Assembly (NCBI RefSeq): GCF_030518155.1
Contig: NZ_JAULRU010000797.1
Location: 237,035-301,034 of the forward strand
Origin: Gilvimarinus gilvus
GTDB lineage: Bacteria > Pseudomonadota > Gammaproteobacteria > Pseudomonadales > Cellvibrionaceae
DNA: 64,000 bases
Reading direction: 5' to 3'
Shown in pieces: positions 11,018 through 20,626 of this stretch; the first letter of the stretch is position 1; every line of letters begins with the position of its first letter. The notes under the pieces are model-generated. The model did not search any database. It worked only from the letters and a program-made list of their open reading frames with translations, and was not told the origin of the DNA. The position numbers and the translations under genes were made by a program.

Positions 11018-12508
11018 TCACGCGCCTACCCTCCGCTTTGCCAATGCTTGCCGGGCGCAATCTACATCGCTAAAGGCCAATTCAGTGTCCGCAAAAATCT
11101 GTACCTGTTCATGCCCCTTACCTGCAATGAGCACGGCGTCGCCTTTGGCGGCCTGCTGCACGGCTAATGCGATGGCTTTATCTCGCTCCGCAATAACCAG
11201 ACACCTCTCAGGACTGTGCATACCCCGGACAATTTGCGAGGCAATGACGGCCGGGTCTTCATTGCGAGGATTATCATTGGTGACAATAACGTAATCAGCC
11301 GTTTTCTCCGCCGCCCGGCCCATAACGGGCCGCTTGTCAGCATCGCGGTTACCGCCACAACCAAAGACACACCACAGACTGCCCTTGGTATGTTGTTTTA
11401 CCGCACGCAATGCTTTTATCAGAGCATCAGGGGTGTGGGCATAATCTACGACAACCTGAATATCTTGAGCGCCGCCAATGGAGACCTGCTCCATCCGACC
11501 AGGAGCTGGCTTCAATGTCGGCAATAGGGGAGCAGTTTCCGCCAAGCTGTAACCTCGCAGCAAAGCGGCAGCCACTGCGGCTAGTAAATTGCTTGTATTG
11601 AACTCGCCAATCAATGGGGATGAAAATTCAGCCGTTTCGCCTTGGTAATGGACATAACCGCTAACCCCCTCGCACGAATAGTCGAGAGAGCTGCAAAATA
11701 AATCAGCCTTGGGGTTGCGTGTTGAGTAGGTCAGGCACGAGCCATTTCTAGCGGCGCGCGCCTGCAAACTTTGACACCAGGAATCATCGATATTAAGTAC
11801 GGCATGACGAAAGTTACGACTCTTTAGCAGCTTAGCCTTGGCTTTGCCGTACTGTTTTATATCGCCGTGGTAATCAAGATGATCGTGGGATAGATTGGTA
11901 AAAACCCCGGTCGTAATACAAACATCCTTAACTCTATGCTGTATTAATGCGTGAGAGGAGACCTCCATAGCCAAACACTCAACGTTCGAATCTACAAGTT
12001 CGCGTATCAGTCTCTGAGTTGTAATCGGATCTGGCGTGGTTAAACCGGTCGCGACCAACGACTCCTGTCGACAGCCGTAGCCTAGCGTCCCCATGACAGC
12101 GGAAGATTTTCCCAACTGCTGCAAAAGCTGCGCAATGAGAAGCGTACAGGTAGTTTTGCCATTGGTTCCGGTTACACCAATGACATCCAGCTGGGTGCTC
12201 GGGTCACCATAGACAATACCGGCCAAGTGACTCAATTGCTTATCGAGCTTTTCTACCCAGATAACCTTGTCATCATCCAATCGCTTGTCGAAGCCGGCCT
12301 TATCCGCTAGCACCGCGACAGCTCCAGCTTGCAAAGCGTCATCAATAAAGTCAGTCGCATCAACCCGGGCACCTTTTAGCGCCACAAAAACATTGCCCGG
12401 TAGAACTTTCCGGCTGTCCTGCGTAATGCCATTGAGTACCTCAGCGGCGAGACCTTGGTCCAGCTCGCTCACGAGCGCTTCGAGTGGCAACGGTTTAACA
12501 CTGGCCAT
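11018..12508 (-). CDS. murE: UDP-MurNAc-dipeptide--meso-diaminopimelate ligase
   Basis: MurE adds the third stem-peptide residue. The substrate-specificity motif reads DNPRNEDP, the meso-diaminopimelate form, so the peptidoglycan is of the usual Gram-negative type (known rule for MurE). Other motifs are GVTGTNGKTTCTLLIAQ, NLSHDHLDYHG, VDYAHTPDAL and AGKGHEQVQ. Length is 496 residues. The start ATG shares a base with the ftsI stop (TAATG), and the stop lies 8 bp before the preferred murF start. Confidence 0.97.
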   Translation of the reverse strand: MASVKPLPLEALVSELDQGLAAEVLNGITQDSRKVLPGNVFVALKGARVDATDFIDDALQAGAVAVLADKAGFDKRLDDDKVIWVEKLDKQLSHLAGIVYGDPSTQLDVIGVTGTNGKTTCTLLIAQLLQQLGKSSAVMGTLGYGCRQESLVATGLTTPDPITTQRLIRELVDSNVECLAMEVSSHALIQHRVKDVCITTGVFTNLSHDHLDYHGDIKQYGKAKAKLLKSRNFRHAVLNIDDSWCQSLQARAARNGSCLTYSTRNPKADLFCSSLDYSCEGVSGYVHYQGETAEFSSPLIGEFNTSNLLAAVAAALLRGYSLAETAPLLPTLKPAPGRMEQVSIGGAQDIQVVVDYAHTPDALIKALRAVKQHTKGSLWCVFGCGGNRDADKRPVMGRAAEKTADYVIVTNDNPRNEDPAVIASQIVRGMHSPERCLVIAERDKAIALAVQQAAKGDAVLIAGKGHEQVQIFADTELAFSDVDCARQALAKRRVGA

Positions 12509-14247
12509 TACAACGCCACCCCACTGCTCGCCACTTGCTCGGAAAATTTTGAGTGAACCGTTAGGCGGGATGCGCTCGACTTAGGCGGCTCCTGCAACAA
12601 ACGCAACGCGCCCTCGGTAATGCTAGCGAAAACGGGAGCGGCAACTTGCCCACCGTGATACTTCGTATCGCGCGGCTCATCAATAACAACAGCGACTATA
12701 ATTTCGGGGTCATCAAGTGGCGCAACCCCCACGAAAGAGCCGATATAAAGATGATCAGCATAGCCACCTGCGTCCGCCTTATGCGCCGTACCTGTTTTGC
12801 CAGCGACCGGATATGCATCAATAAAAGCTCTGCTGCCAGTGCCGTCATCGCTTACCACCTTGCGTAACATTTTCATTACGGCCTGCGCATGCTCAGGCGC
12901 CACCACGCGCTGAGTTGGCGCAGGCTTATCGGTTCGCAGCAAACTGACAGGGCGCCGAACGCCTTCATTGGCGATTACCGCATAAGCCTGAGCCAACTGC
13001 AGCACCGTTAAATTGAGCCCATAACCGAACGCATATGTAGCTTTCTGGATCGGTTTCCAATGGTCGTATTCAGGCAGAACACCCACCGCCTCGCCCGGAA
13101 ACCCAGTACCGGTTCCTTGCCCCAGACCTAACCGGTAATACATATTGCGAACAACATCCGGCTCAAGCGCCAATGCCATTTTGGTCATACCCACCTGACT
13201 CGATTTTGCAATTACCCGTGTCAGATCGAGCTCACCATAGTTCACCGGGTCCAGTAAGGTTTTACGCCCCACCTGCACATAACCTGGAGTGGTGTCGATT
13301 ACGGTATAAGGCTTGAACTTACCACTTTCGAGAGCCGCCATAACCGCGAACGGCTTGATCGTTGAGCCGGGCTCAAAAACATCCGTAATGGCGCGATTGC
13401 GCAGGCTGGCCGTGTCAATATTGCTGCGATCGTTGGGGTTATATGAGGGCTGGTTGGCCATTGCCAACACCTCGCCGGTCTTGGCATCAAGCACAACCAC
13501 GGAACCAGCTTTAGCACCAAAATCGCCAACTGCCTGTTTCAATTGCCGATAGGCAAGATACTGCAGGCGCAAATCAATACTGAGCGCCATTGGTTGGCCA
13601 CTGCGCGCCGATTTAATCAACCCCAGCTCTTTGATGGTGCGGCCACGCAAATCCTTCATAACTTGCTTGGCACCCGACTCCCCGGCGAGCCAGGCGTCGT
13701 AGGCCAGCTCCATCCCCTCCTGACCGCGATCATCAATATCCGTCATGCCGACCAAATGCGCCGCGACCTCGCCCGCCGGATAATAGCGGCGGTATTCGCG
13801 CTGGCTGTAGACGCCGTCCACACCTAAATCGAGGATTAGCCCTGCCTCGTGCGGCGGCAAATGACGCTCCAGATACATAAATTCTTTGCCGCTGAACTTC
13901 GCCAAACGCGATTCCAGTGTGGCATTGTCCCAGCCCAAAGCTTGCGACAGGCGAGACCAATCTTTGGGGTGCTGCAATAACACCTTGGGGTTCGCCCAAA
14001 TTGATTCGACTGGTGTACTTACTGCCAGCGGCTCGCCATTGCGATCGGTAATCACACCGCGGTAAGCGCTGATCGACTCAGTCCTTACGGTACGCGCCGC
14101 ACCTTGCCCCTGAAGAAACTCGAACCCGCGATCGGCGTCAGGAAGTACCTGCAAAGAAGCCATGCGCCACAACAAGACGGCAGCCAGCAGCAGCATGACG
14201 ACAACCACGCTGTAAAAACGCCACGACTGTAAGCGCTGCTGCTGCAT
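12508..14247 (-). CDS. ftsI: Peptidoglycan transpeptidase FtsI (PBP3)
   Basis: FtsI is the septal class B penicillin-binding protein that cross-links peptidoglycan with FtsW. It has one membrane segment at about residues 12-30, a PBP-dimerisation region, then the transpeptidase domain. The active-site motif STIK is at 295-298 and KTGT at 484-487. The second motif reads SSQ (349-351, in AKSSQVGMTK) rather than the SSN I know from E. coli FtsI. The Gln codon is CAG at 13195-13197. At 579 residues the length is normal. It follows ftsL by 3 bp and overlaps murE by 1 bp. Confidence 0.96.
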   Translation of the reverse strand: MQQQRLQSWRFYSVVVVMLLLAAVLLWRMASLQVLPDADRGFEFLQGQGAARTVRTESISAYRGVITDRNGEPLAVSTPVESIWANPKVLLQHPKDWSRLSQALGWDNATLESRLAKFSGKEFMYLERHLPPHEAGLILDLGVDGVYSQREYRRYYPAGEVAAHLVGMTDIDDRGQEGMELAYDAWLAGESGAKQVMKDLRGRTIKELGLIKSARSGQPMALSIDLRLQYLAYRQLKQAVGDFGAKAGSVVVLDAKTGEVLAMANQPSYNPNDRSNIDTASLRNRAITDVFEPGSTIKPFAVMAALESGKFKPYTVIDTTPGYVQVGRKTLLDPVNYGELDLTRVIAKSSQVGMTKMALALEPDVVRNMYYRLGLGQGTGTGFPGEAVGVLPEYDHWKPIQKATYAFGYGLNLTVLQLAQAYAVIANEGVRRPVSLLRTDKPAPTQRVVAPEHAQAVMKMLRKVVSDDGTGSRAFIDAYPVAGKTGTAHKADAGGYADHLYIGSFVGVAPLDDPEIIVAVVIDEPRDTKYHGGQVAAPVFASITEGALRLLQEPPKSSASRLTVHSKFSEQVASSGVAL

Positions 14248-14250
14248 TTA

Positions 14251-14520
14251 TTATTCCTTCCCCACAAATATTATGTTCTCTGCCGCAGGTACATGCATAT
14301 GCAGTACCTGCTCCGCTTCCGAATGCACTCGCGAGTAAGATGCCCAGGTGCTTTGCTCCAACAAAAACTGACCCCACTCAACCTCTAGCTCTGCAGACGC
14401 TCGCCGCAAACTTTCCAGCTGATCGGTTTCTCGTCGCACCTTATGCGTCACATTGACCACCATCAACGCTGACACAACACACATCACCCAAAGCGTCACG
14501 ACCAACCAGCGACCTGCCAT
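14251..14520 (-). CDS. ftsL: Cell division protein FtsL
   Basis: FtsL is a short bitopic divisome protein that forms the FtsQLB complex. The 89-residue product has a membrane segment at about residues 5-22 (WLVVTLWVMCVVSALMVVNV). A periplasmic helix with coiled-coil character follows (ETDQLESLRRASAELEVEWG). Sequence similarity is weak in this family, so size, topology and position between rsmH and ftsI carry the call. Confidence 0.92.
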   Translation of the reverse strand: MAGRWLVVTLWVMCVVSALMVVNVTHKVRRETDQLESLRRASAELEVEWGQFLLEQSTWASYSRVHSEAEQVLHMHVPAAENIIFVGKE

Positions 14521-14532
14521 TAATCGCCCCGT

Positions 14533-15465
14533 CTACGCTATTTTTTCAGCCACGCGCATAACAGCACTGCGTGATCGAATATTTTTCTCCAACTCCTGCG
14601 AGCCTGCCTTTATCGCTTTGGAGCGACTTTTCAAGCGGCGGTTGAGCTGATCGTCCATCAAAGGCACCCCGCGCGGCACCGGATCACCTTTTTCCTGACG
14701 ACGAATAAATCGCTTCACCATGCGATCTTCCAGCGAGTGGAAGCTGATCACCACCAGCCGACCGCCGACCGCTAAAACTTCAAGTGCCTGCTCTAGGGCA
14801 GCCTCAAGATCAGTCAACTCATTGTTAATATGTATACGGATTCCCTGAAACGCCCTTGTCGCTGGGTGCTTACCCTTTTCCCATGCAGGATTAGCATCCT
14901 TGAGAATTTGTGCCAGACGCCCGGTGCGCTCAATAGGCGATTGAGCGCGCTCACGAATCAGAGCTCTCGCCATACGTTTGGCAAAACGCTCCTCACCAAA
15001 CTCCTTCATGACACGAGCCAACTCTGCCTCACTGGCCGTATTGACCCACTCGGCAGCACTCTGGCCACGGCTGCGATCCATCCGCATATCCAACGGACCG
15101 TCATGCAAAAAACTGAAACCTCTATCGGCGTCATCGAGCTGAGGCGACGACACCCCCAGATCCAATAACACGCCAGACACCTTTCCCATCAAGCCGCGCG
15201 TTTCGACCAGACTCCGCATATCGGCAAAACTGCAGTGAGCGATTTCGAAGCGGGACTCTCCGCCAAAACGCTCAGCTGCAACCGCGATCGCATCGGTATC
15301 CTTATCAATGGCCAGCAAACGGCCGGCCGGCGCCAATTTCTGAACGATTTGTGCTGAATGGCCGCCACGCCCGAAAGTGCCATCGATGTAAAACCCCTCT
15401 GGCTCCACAACGAGCGCTTCTACCGCCTCTTGCTCGAGCACGGTAATATGAGGCTGCTGATCCAT
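14533..15465 (-). CDS. rsmH: 16S rRNA (cytosine-1402 N4) methyltransferase RsmH
   Basis: RsmH (formerly MraW) methylates N4 of C1402 in 16S rRNA. The N-terminus [13 protein letters not shown] is followed by the SAM-binding motif [15 protein letters not shown]. The family signatures [33 protein letters not shown] and [15 protein letters not shown] come later. Length is 310 residues. AGGAGG sits just upstream of the ATG. It lies 8 bp after mraZ, as in nearly all dcw clusters. Confidence 0.97.
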   Translation of the reverse strand: MDQQPHITVLEQEAVEALVVEPEGFYIDGTFGRGGHSAQIVQKLAPAGRLLAIDKDTDAIAVAAERFGGESRFEIAHCSFADMRSLVETRGLMGKVSGVLLDLGVSSPQLDDADRGFSFLHDGPLDMRMDRSRGQSAAEWVNTASEAELARVMKEFGEERFAKRMARALIRERAQSPIERTGRLAQILKDANPAWEKGKHPATRAFQGIRIHINNELTDLEAALEQALEVLAVGGRLVVISFHSLEDRMVKRFIRRQEKGDPVPRGVPLMDDQLNRRLKSRSKAIKAGSQELEKNIRSRSAVMRVAEKIA

Positions 15466-15473
15466 AGGGCCTC

Positions 15474-15914
15474 CTAAAGCACCAACGATTGCAATTCTGC
15501 CGGAATGTCGTCATCGCCCGGCTCCTCCATCAGAGCCGTCCAAGCCGATTCATCCCACAATTCCAACTTGTCACCCAATCCAGCCAACATCAGCTTTTTA
15601 TCCAGACAGGCATGACTGCGCAGGGTTGGCGGCACCAAAATTCGTCCGTTGCCGTCCAGCTCTAACGAGCATGCATGACCAATAAGCAGGCGCTGCACTC
15701 GACGCGCCTGCCGGTTCATCGCGGGTAGAGCCTGAATGGCGGGAAGGATTTCCTTCCAGCGAGACTCCGGATAAACCAACAAACATTTATCTTCGGTGTG
15801 CGCAGTAACCACCAAACGACCGGCACACAGCTCCACCAACCCCTCTCTAATCTTGGTCGGTATGGCCATGCGCCCTTTGGCGTCCATATTGATGGAATAG
15901 TTACCTGTAAACAC
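15474..15914 (-). CDS. mraZ: Transcriptional regulator MraZ
   Basis: MraZ is an AbrB-like ring-forming DNA-binding protein that represses its own dcw promoter in species where it has been studied. The 146-residue product has two SpoVT/AbrB-type halves. The first contains [20 protein letters not shown]; the second contains [20 protein letters not shown]. It is the first gene of the cluster. Four phased GTGG repeats lie 28-61 bp upstream of its ATG and are the expected target. The C-terminal tail is acidic ([12 protein letters not shown]). Confidence 0.96.
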   Translation of the reverse strand: MFTGNYSINMDAKGRMAIPTKIREGLVELCAGRLVVTAHTEDKCLLVYPESRWKEILPAIQALPAMNRQARRVQRLLIGHACSLELDGNGRILVPPTLRSHACLDKKLMLAGLGDKLELWDESAWTALMEEPGDDDIPAELQSLVL

Positions 15915-15941
15915 GATTCACCACTTTTTGGGGCGTGGAGT

Positions 15942-15975
15942 CCACTAAAAACCACTATTACCCACTTTTCTCCAC
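15942..15975 (-). promoter_or_regulatory. MraZ operator: four GTGG repeats at 10-bp spacing
   Basis: Read on the minus strand, GTGG occurs at 15975-15972, 15965-15962, 15955-15952 and 15945-15942, exactly 10 bp apart and so on one face of the helix. MraZ is known to bind direct TGGG-type repeats of similar spacing upstream of mraZ. The repeats begin about where transcription from the promoter at 15984-16011 should start, a position suited to repression. A further GTGG at 15924-15921 is out of phase by one base. Confidence 0.8.
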
Positions 15976-15983
15976 ATTGGCAC

Positions 15984-16011
15984 ACTATAAATCGGGTGGA
16001 GCCAAAGTCAA
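15984..16011 (-). promoter_or_regulatory. Sigma70-type promoter for the dcw cluster (Pmra)
   Basis: On the minus strand a perfect -35 hexamer TTGACT-type box (16011-16006) and a -10 box TATAGT (15989-15984) are separated by 16 bp. The start of transcription would fall near 15976, at the upstream edge of the GTGG repeats. This is the obvious promoter for mraZ and the long co-directional dcw operon. Confidence 0.75.
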
Positions 16012-16227
16012 GCAAGCGACTTAGAAATTGCGGCTAAAATTCACAAAATGAAGGGGATAATGCAGTAAACAGACGATAAGTGGGGTGCTTCTTGCCAGAT
16101 GATGCAAGACCTTTCCTAGCATTTTCAATGCGATAGCGCGCACTCTTAAGAAACCACTTTAAGTTGGTGATTATTTGGACGTAAAGGAGGGTGTATATTA
16201 GATAGTAACGCTATAAGAAAAGTAAAT

Positions 16228-16588
<361 letters not shown>

Positions 16589-16595
16589 AAGCGTC

Positions 16596-16623
16596 ACCAT
16601 ACCGCCGGACAGCTAAAAGTCAA
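16596..16623 (-). promoter_or_regulatory. Promoter of rnpB, overlapping the rsmI stop codon
   Basis: Minus strand: -35 TTGACT at 16623-16618 and -10 TATGGT at 16601-16596, with a 16-bp spacer. The expected start is near 16589, at the P1 5' end of the RNase P RNA. The TGA inside the -35 box is the stop codon of rsmI (16622-16620), so coding end and promoter share bases. Confidence 0.7.
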
Positions 16624-17465
16624 GCCTTTACATTGTCCAGCGCCCACTGATAGAGCTCATTTTTGCGTAACCCCGTCAAGCGCGAAGCAAGTGCGGCGGC
16701 TTTTTTGACGGGCAATTCTTCTAACAGCACACGCATTGTGTGCGCCACACCCTCATCAATAACCGCCTCTCGCTCAGGTGCGCCGCGCACCAGAACTACA
16801 ATTTCACCCCGCTGCTGGTTACTGTCCCCAGCAATCCAATCACACATTTTTTCGAGTGACATCCCAGCTATGGTTTCGAATGCTTTACTTATCTCGCGAG
16901 CCAAGACCACCTCCCGCTCAGCACCAAACACATCCCGCATGGCCGTCACACTCTCGAGTACACGGTGTGGAGCCTCATAGAATATTATCGTTCGGGGCTC
17001 TGTTGTCAGGCGCTCCAAACGCTGCCGACGCGCTTGCGCCTTAGCAGGCAAAAAGCCTTCAAATATAAATCGATCAGAGGGCAAGCCAGCTGCACTTAAT
17101 GCCGCAATCACGGCACAGGCACCGGGGATGGGGACCACGCGAACACCCTGCGCTCGCGCCTCGCGAATCAATCGATAGCCAGGGTCGGAAATAAGCGGAG
17201 TTCCTGCATCGCTGATTAATGCCAAATCTTCGCCCTGCTCCAGCATTGCCAGAAGGCTGGCCGTTTTTCTGTCATCGGAATGATCGTGATAAGCCGTTGT
17301 CCGTGTCTGAATGTTAAAATGATCCAGCAATCTGGAGCTGTGTCGAGTATCCTCACACGCAATGAGACTGACAGACTGTAAAGTCTGTATTGCGCGCGGC
17401 ACCATATCGGCCAAATTGCCAATCGGCGTAGGCACGACATAAAGTGTTCCCTGTGAGTTGGTCAT
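16620..17465 (-). CDS. rsmI: 16S rRNA (cytidine-1402 2'-O) methyltransferase RsmI
   Basis: RsmI 2'-O-methylates C1402, the same 16S rRNA base that RsmH N4-methylates. The tetrapyrrole-methylase fold is clear: LYVVPTPIGNLADMVPRAI at the N-terminus, then CEDTRHSSRLLDHF, ALISDAGTPLISDPGYRL and VVPIPGACAVIAALSAAGLP. The ATG at 17465 (MTNSQGTLYV) is preferred over an in-frame start 14 codons upstream. Length is about 281 residues. It is divergent from lpoA, the same arrangement as in E. coli (yraL/yraM). Confidence 0.96.
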   Translation of the reverse strand: MTNSQGTLYVVPTPIGNLADMVPRAIQTLQSVSLIACEDTRHSSRLLDHFNIQTRTTAYHDHSDDRKTASLLAMLEQGEDLALISDAGTPLISDPGYRLIREARAQGVRVVPIPGACAVIAALSAAGLPSDRFIFEGFLPAKAQARRQRLERLTTEPRTIIFYEAPHRVLESVTAMRDVFGAEREVVLAREISKAFETIAGMSLEKMCDWIAGDSNQQRGEIVVLVRGAPEREAVIDEGVAHTMRVLLEELPVKKAAALASRLTGLRKNELYQWALDNVKA

Positions 17466-17653
17466 ATGACATTTCCGCCCAGACAAAACAAGCAGTTTAA
17501 CATTCACCGAAGAGAACTCTAATAATCTTGGGTCTTGGCACCGACAAAGATCGCGACAAAGCAGCGGGCTTCAGTGGACACTGCCGCCCCTCACAGCGAT
17601 AATCTCCTACGCCACATACTGACCCAACACGTAGGCCCAACACGAGCTACTCC

Positions 17654-19564
17654 ATGCAGACAAAATTAGCCTTAATCCTTGCCACCACAGCAATCGCACT
17701 GTTGCTCGCCAGCTGCTCAACGCAGGTAGAAAAGGGTAGCACCTCTGCGCCAGACAGTGCACTGAACCAAAATGCACTGGAGCGTCAAATCAACAACCTG
17801 GTCCGTCAAGCTCGGCAGGCGCCAGCGCGCGAAAGACCACAGATTCTGCTACAGGCTGCGCAACTGCTGCTTGAGCAAAACCAAAATGACTGGGCCTACA
17901 ACCTTATTCAGACAATTGATCCGGCGCTCATCGGCGACTATACCTTTATCACCTACACGGACGTTTACAGCAAAGCCGCTATCAATTCGGGGCACTTTAT
18001 CGGCGCGCGCAAAGCTCTCTCTGACCCTCGACTGGAAGCTGTTTGGCACTTACAGACGGCGGCCCAACAGCAGCGTACACTCGAACGGCGCGCTGAAATT
18101 GAATCTTTATTGGGTGACTATCGTCAAAGCCTTACCGCCCGCCTGCAACTCGGCCAATACCTTGCTGATGACAGCAGTCAGCAATTTAACAACGAAGCAA
18201 TCTGGCAAGATCTGATGAGCCTTCCCACCGAAGAGCTCGATGCATTGCGTCAAAGCGAGCAACCCGAGCTGCGCGGTTGGAGCGAGCTGGCATACATCAG
18301 TCGCAATAACGCCGCCAACTTAAATGAACAATTGCGCAGCGTTGAACGCTGGCAAAATAACTGGCCTCAGCACCCTGCGAGCATCGACATGCCAAGCGAT
18401 CTGCAGCTCTTGCGATCTCTTATATCCCAACAACCCAAGCAAATTGCCTTACTCTTGCCCCGCCAGGGGCGGCTGGCCGCGGCCGCGTCTGCCGTGCTAG
18501 ACGGATTTCTCGCGGCTTATTACAATTTGGGCAAAGACGAACCTCACCCAGTAATTCGTCAGTACGATAGCAGCAGCACCGACATTAATACGCTGCTAGA
18601 TCGCGCCGTGGGCGACGGCGCCGAGCTCATTATTGGCCCGCTGGCGAAGGAAAATGTCGACATTCTCGCTAGCCGAGCACAGTTGCCAGTACCGGTTTTA
18701 GCGCTTAACTACCAAGACAGCCAAGCCGACAAGCCCGCCTCCCAACAACCACTGGCCGCTCCCAACATGAACGGTGCCGCACTGTTCACGCCTGAACTAT
18801 ACCAATTTGGCCTGGCGCCAGAAGATGAAGCCAAACAGGTGGCTCACCTCGCCCACTTAATGGGGCACAAACGGGCAATGATTATTGCCCCTGACATAAG
18901 CTGGGCAGAGCGCAGTGTTGCAACCTTCATTGAGCAATGGAAATCATATGGCGGCGAAATTATTTTAGACAGTCGCTACATCGGTGCTGGAGATTTCTCC
19001 GATGTGATAAAAACAGCCATGAGAATAAATAACAGCGAAGAGCGCCACAAACAGTTGCGGACAATAATCTATACCAACATGGAGTTTGAGCCTCGCCGCC
19101 GCAAAGACATCGACGTGATTTTCCTAATTGCCACCCCCAAAGACGCGCGGCAAATCAAGCCCACCCTGGCTTTCCATTACGCCGGCAATATACCCGTTTT
19201 TGCAACCAGCCAAATATACACGGGCGAAACCGACCCCAAGGGTGATCGCGACCTGAACGGAATTCGTTTTAGCACCTTACCCTGGCTGTTTGATCAGGGG
19301 GCGGAAGCGAGAGATATTGATACATACGCAGACGCGCCGCAAGCCTACAATCGTCTGCACGCATTGGGTGCCGATGCCTTCCACTTATACCCCCGTCTAC
19401 CACAACTAAAACGGCTTCCACAAACCCGACTGAATGGAGCCACCGGAGTGCTAAGCATGAAAAGCAACAAACAAATTAGTCGCCAACCAGTGTGGGCAGA
19501 ATTTCGCGAGGGCATTGCTCAACAACTATCAACCCAAGCCCTCACTCCGGCAGCCACCGAATAG
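17654..19564 (+). CDS. lpoA: Penicillin-binding protein activator LpoA (lipoprotein)
   Basis: LpoA (LppC/YraM) is an outer-membrane lipoprotein that reaches through the periplasm to stimulate PBP1A. The signal peptide ends in the lipobox LLASC, with Cys at residue 21. An N-terminal helical TPR-like domain covers about residues 40-250. A periplasmic-binding-protein-like C-terminal domain begins near KQIALLLPRQGRLAAAASAV and includes ELIIGPLAKENVD. Length is 636 residues. The downstream yraN-diaA-dolP order matches E. coli and supports the name. Confidence 0.93.
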   Translation: MQTKLALILATTAIALLLASCSTQVEKGSTSAPDSALNQNALERQINNLVRQARQAPARERPQILLQAAQLLLEQNQNDWAYNLIQTIDPALIGDYTFITYTDVYSKAAINSGHFIGARKALSDPRLEAVWHLQTAAQQQRTLERRAEIESLLGDYRQSLTARLQLGQYLADDSSQQFNNEAIWQDLMSLPTEELDALRQSEQPELRGWSELAYISRNNAANLNEQLRSVERWQNNWPQHPASIDMPSDLQLLRSLISQQPKQIALLLPRQGRLAAAASAVLDGFLAAYYNLGKDEPHPVIRQYDSSSTDINTLLDRAVGDGAELIIGPLAKENVDILASRAQLPVPVLALNYQDSQADKPASQQPLAAPNMNGAALFTPELYQFGLAPEDEAKQVAHLAHLMGHKRAMIIAPDISWAERSVATFIEQWKSYGGEIILDSRYIGAGDFSDVIKTAMRINNSEERHKQLRTIIYTNMEFEPRRRKDIDVIFLIATPKDARQIKPTLAFHYAGNIPVFATSQIYTGETDPKGDRDLNGIRFSTLPWLFDQGAEARDIDTYADAPQAYNRLHALGADAFHLYPRLPQLKRLPQTRLNGATGVLSMKSNKQISRQPVWAEFREGIAQQLSTQALTPAATE

Positions 19565-19569
19565 CAGAC

Positions 19570-19947
19570 ATGAAGTGGCTTAAAGCCAAGAGGGCTGGTA
19601 ACAGCGGCGATCAGGCCGAGAATTTAGCTATGCGTTTTTTGCGCAATCAGGGGCTGAAATTACTCGATCGGAATATTCGCAGTACGTACGGCGAAATTGA
19701 TTTAGTCATGAGCGATGCTGGGACAGTGGTCTTCATTGAAGTCCGACTGAGAACAAATCAGCGCTACCAAAGCGCCGCTGAAAGTGTAGTTCACAGTAAA
19801 CAGGCCAAGCTATGGGCTACGGCGCAACATTACCTGCAGAAGGAAAACTTAGCAGATAAGGTACCCTGCCGCTTTGATGTGGTAGCATTGAACTCACTGG
19901 ATAAAAACGCCTCTATAGATTGGATCCGCAATGCATTCAACCTATGA
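19570..19947 (+). CDS. yraN: YraN family (UPF0102) endonuclease-like protein
   Basis: A small cytoplasmic protein with a predicted Holliday-junction-resolvase-like nuclease fold; its biological role is not settled. The motif series is GDQAENLAMRFL, YGEIDLVM, VVFIEVRLR and RFDVVAL. The nuclease-type acidic residues and the E-x-R in FIEVRLR are present (most homologues have EVK there, here EVR). I start it at the ATG at 19570, 6 bp after lpoA, giving 125 residues. The longer frame from 19492 overlaps lpoA and its extra residues do not fit the family. Confidence 0.92.
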   Translation: MKWLKAKRAGNSGDQAENLAMRFLRNQGLKLLDRNIRSTYGEIDLVMSDAGTVVFIEVRLRTNQRYQSAAESVVHSKQAKLWATAQHYLQKENLADKVPCRFDVVALNSLDKNASIDWIRNAFNL

Positions 19948-20038
19948 TGCGGTCAAAACTTGCGAACATTATCGGCCTGCATTGGCCCCAAACAGCCAGC
20001 TCGCCACATCACGCGGCACTATGTAGATTAGGTCAACT

Positions 20039-20626
20039 ATGGAACAGCGGGTCATAACCCTCTTTCACGAAAGTATTGAAGCGAAAATGCAGTCCGGGGA
20101 GCAGTTGGCGCCGTTAATTGCACACGCCTCTGAGTTGATTGTCGAAAGCCTTCTCCATGAAGGTAAAATTCTTACCTGCGGCAACGGTGCCAGTGCGGCG
20201 TTAGCGCAAACCTTTACGTCAACGTTAATAAATCGCTTCGAACACGAAAGACCTAGCCTGCCAGCATTGAATATTGGCGCCGACAATATCACCCAGTCGG
20301 CGATTGCCCAAGATTACACTTACAACGAAATTTACGCGAAGCAAATTCGCGCACTAGGAAACCCAGGCGATATCTTGATCCTGCTTAGCGCTGCCGGTAA
20401 CGCCAGTAATTTGCTACAAGCCATCAGTGCAGCTCATGACCGTGACATTCCTGTAGTCGCTCTGACCGGCCGCGATAGCGACGACATTGTCGCATTACTG
20501 GACAATCGCGATGTTGAACTGCGAGCGCCAGAAATGTCCTACGCCAGAACCCATGAAGTTCATTTACTAAGTCTATTTTGTCTTTGCGATCTGATAGAGC
20601 AACAACTATTCGGAGGTCACGAATAA
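20039..20626 (+). CDS. diaA: SIS-domain protein DiaA (DnaA initiator-associating)
   Basis: The 195-residue SIS-domain protein resembles phosphoheptose isomerase GmhA. The phosphosugar-binding loop CGNGASAALAQTFTSTLINR, ILLSAAGNAS and VVALTGRDSDDI are visible. By sequence alone GmhA and DiaA are hard to separate. The position between yraN and dolP is that of E. coli diaA, whose product binds DnaA and promotes replication initiation, so DiaA is the better call. Its stop overlaps the dolP start (TAATG). Confidence 0.9.
   Translation: MEQRVITLFHESIEAKMQSGEQLAPLIAHASELIVESLLHEGKILTCGNGASAALAQTFTSTLINRFEHERPSLPALNIGADNITQSAIAQDYTYNEIYAKQIRALGNPGDILILLSAAGNASNLLQAISAAHDRDIPVVALTGRDSDDIVALLDNRDVELRAPEMSYARTHEVHLLSLFCLCDLIEQQLFGGHE

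Larger units (their letters stand above)
15915..16225. other. Non-coding stretch between mraZ and rnpB
   Basis: About 310 bases without a convincing gene. The mraZ-proximal third holds the dcw promoter and phased operator repeats listed separately. The rnpB-proximal part is the 3' flank of the RNase P RNA. A weak 4-bp inverted repeat (GATAG TAACG CTATA, 16201-16215) could contribute to RNA 3'-end formation, but there is no strong U-tract. I saw no tRNA and no ORF with a ribosome site. Confidence 0.5.
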
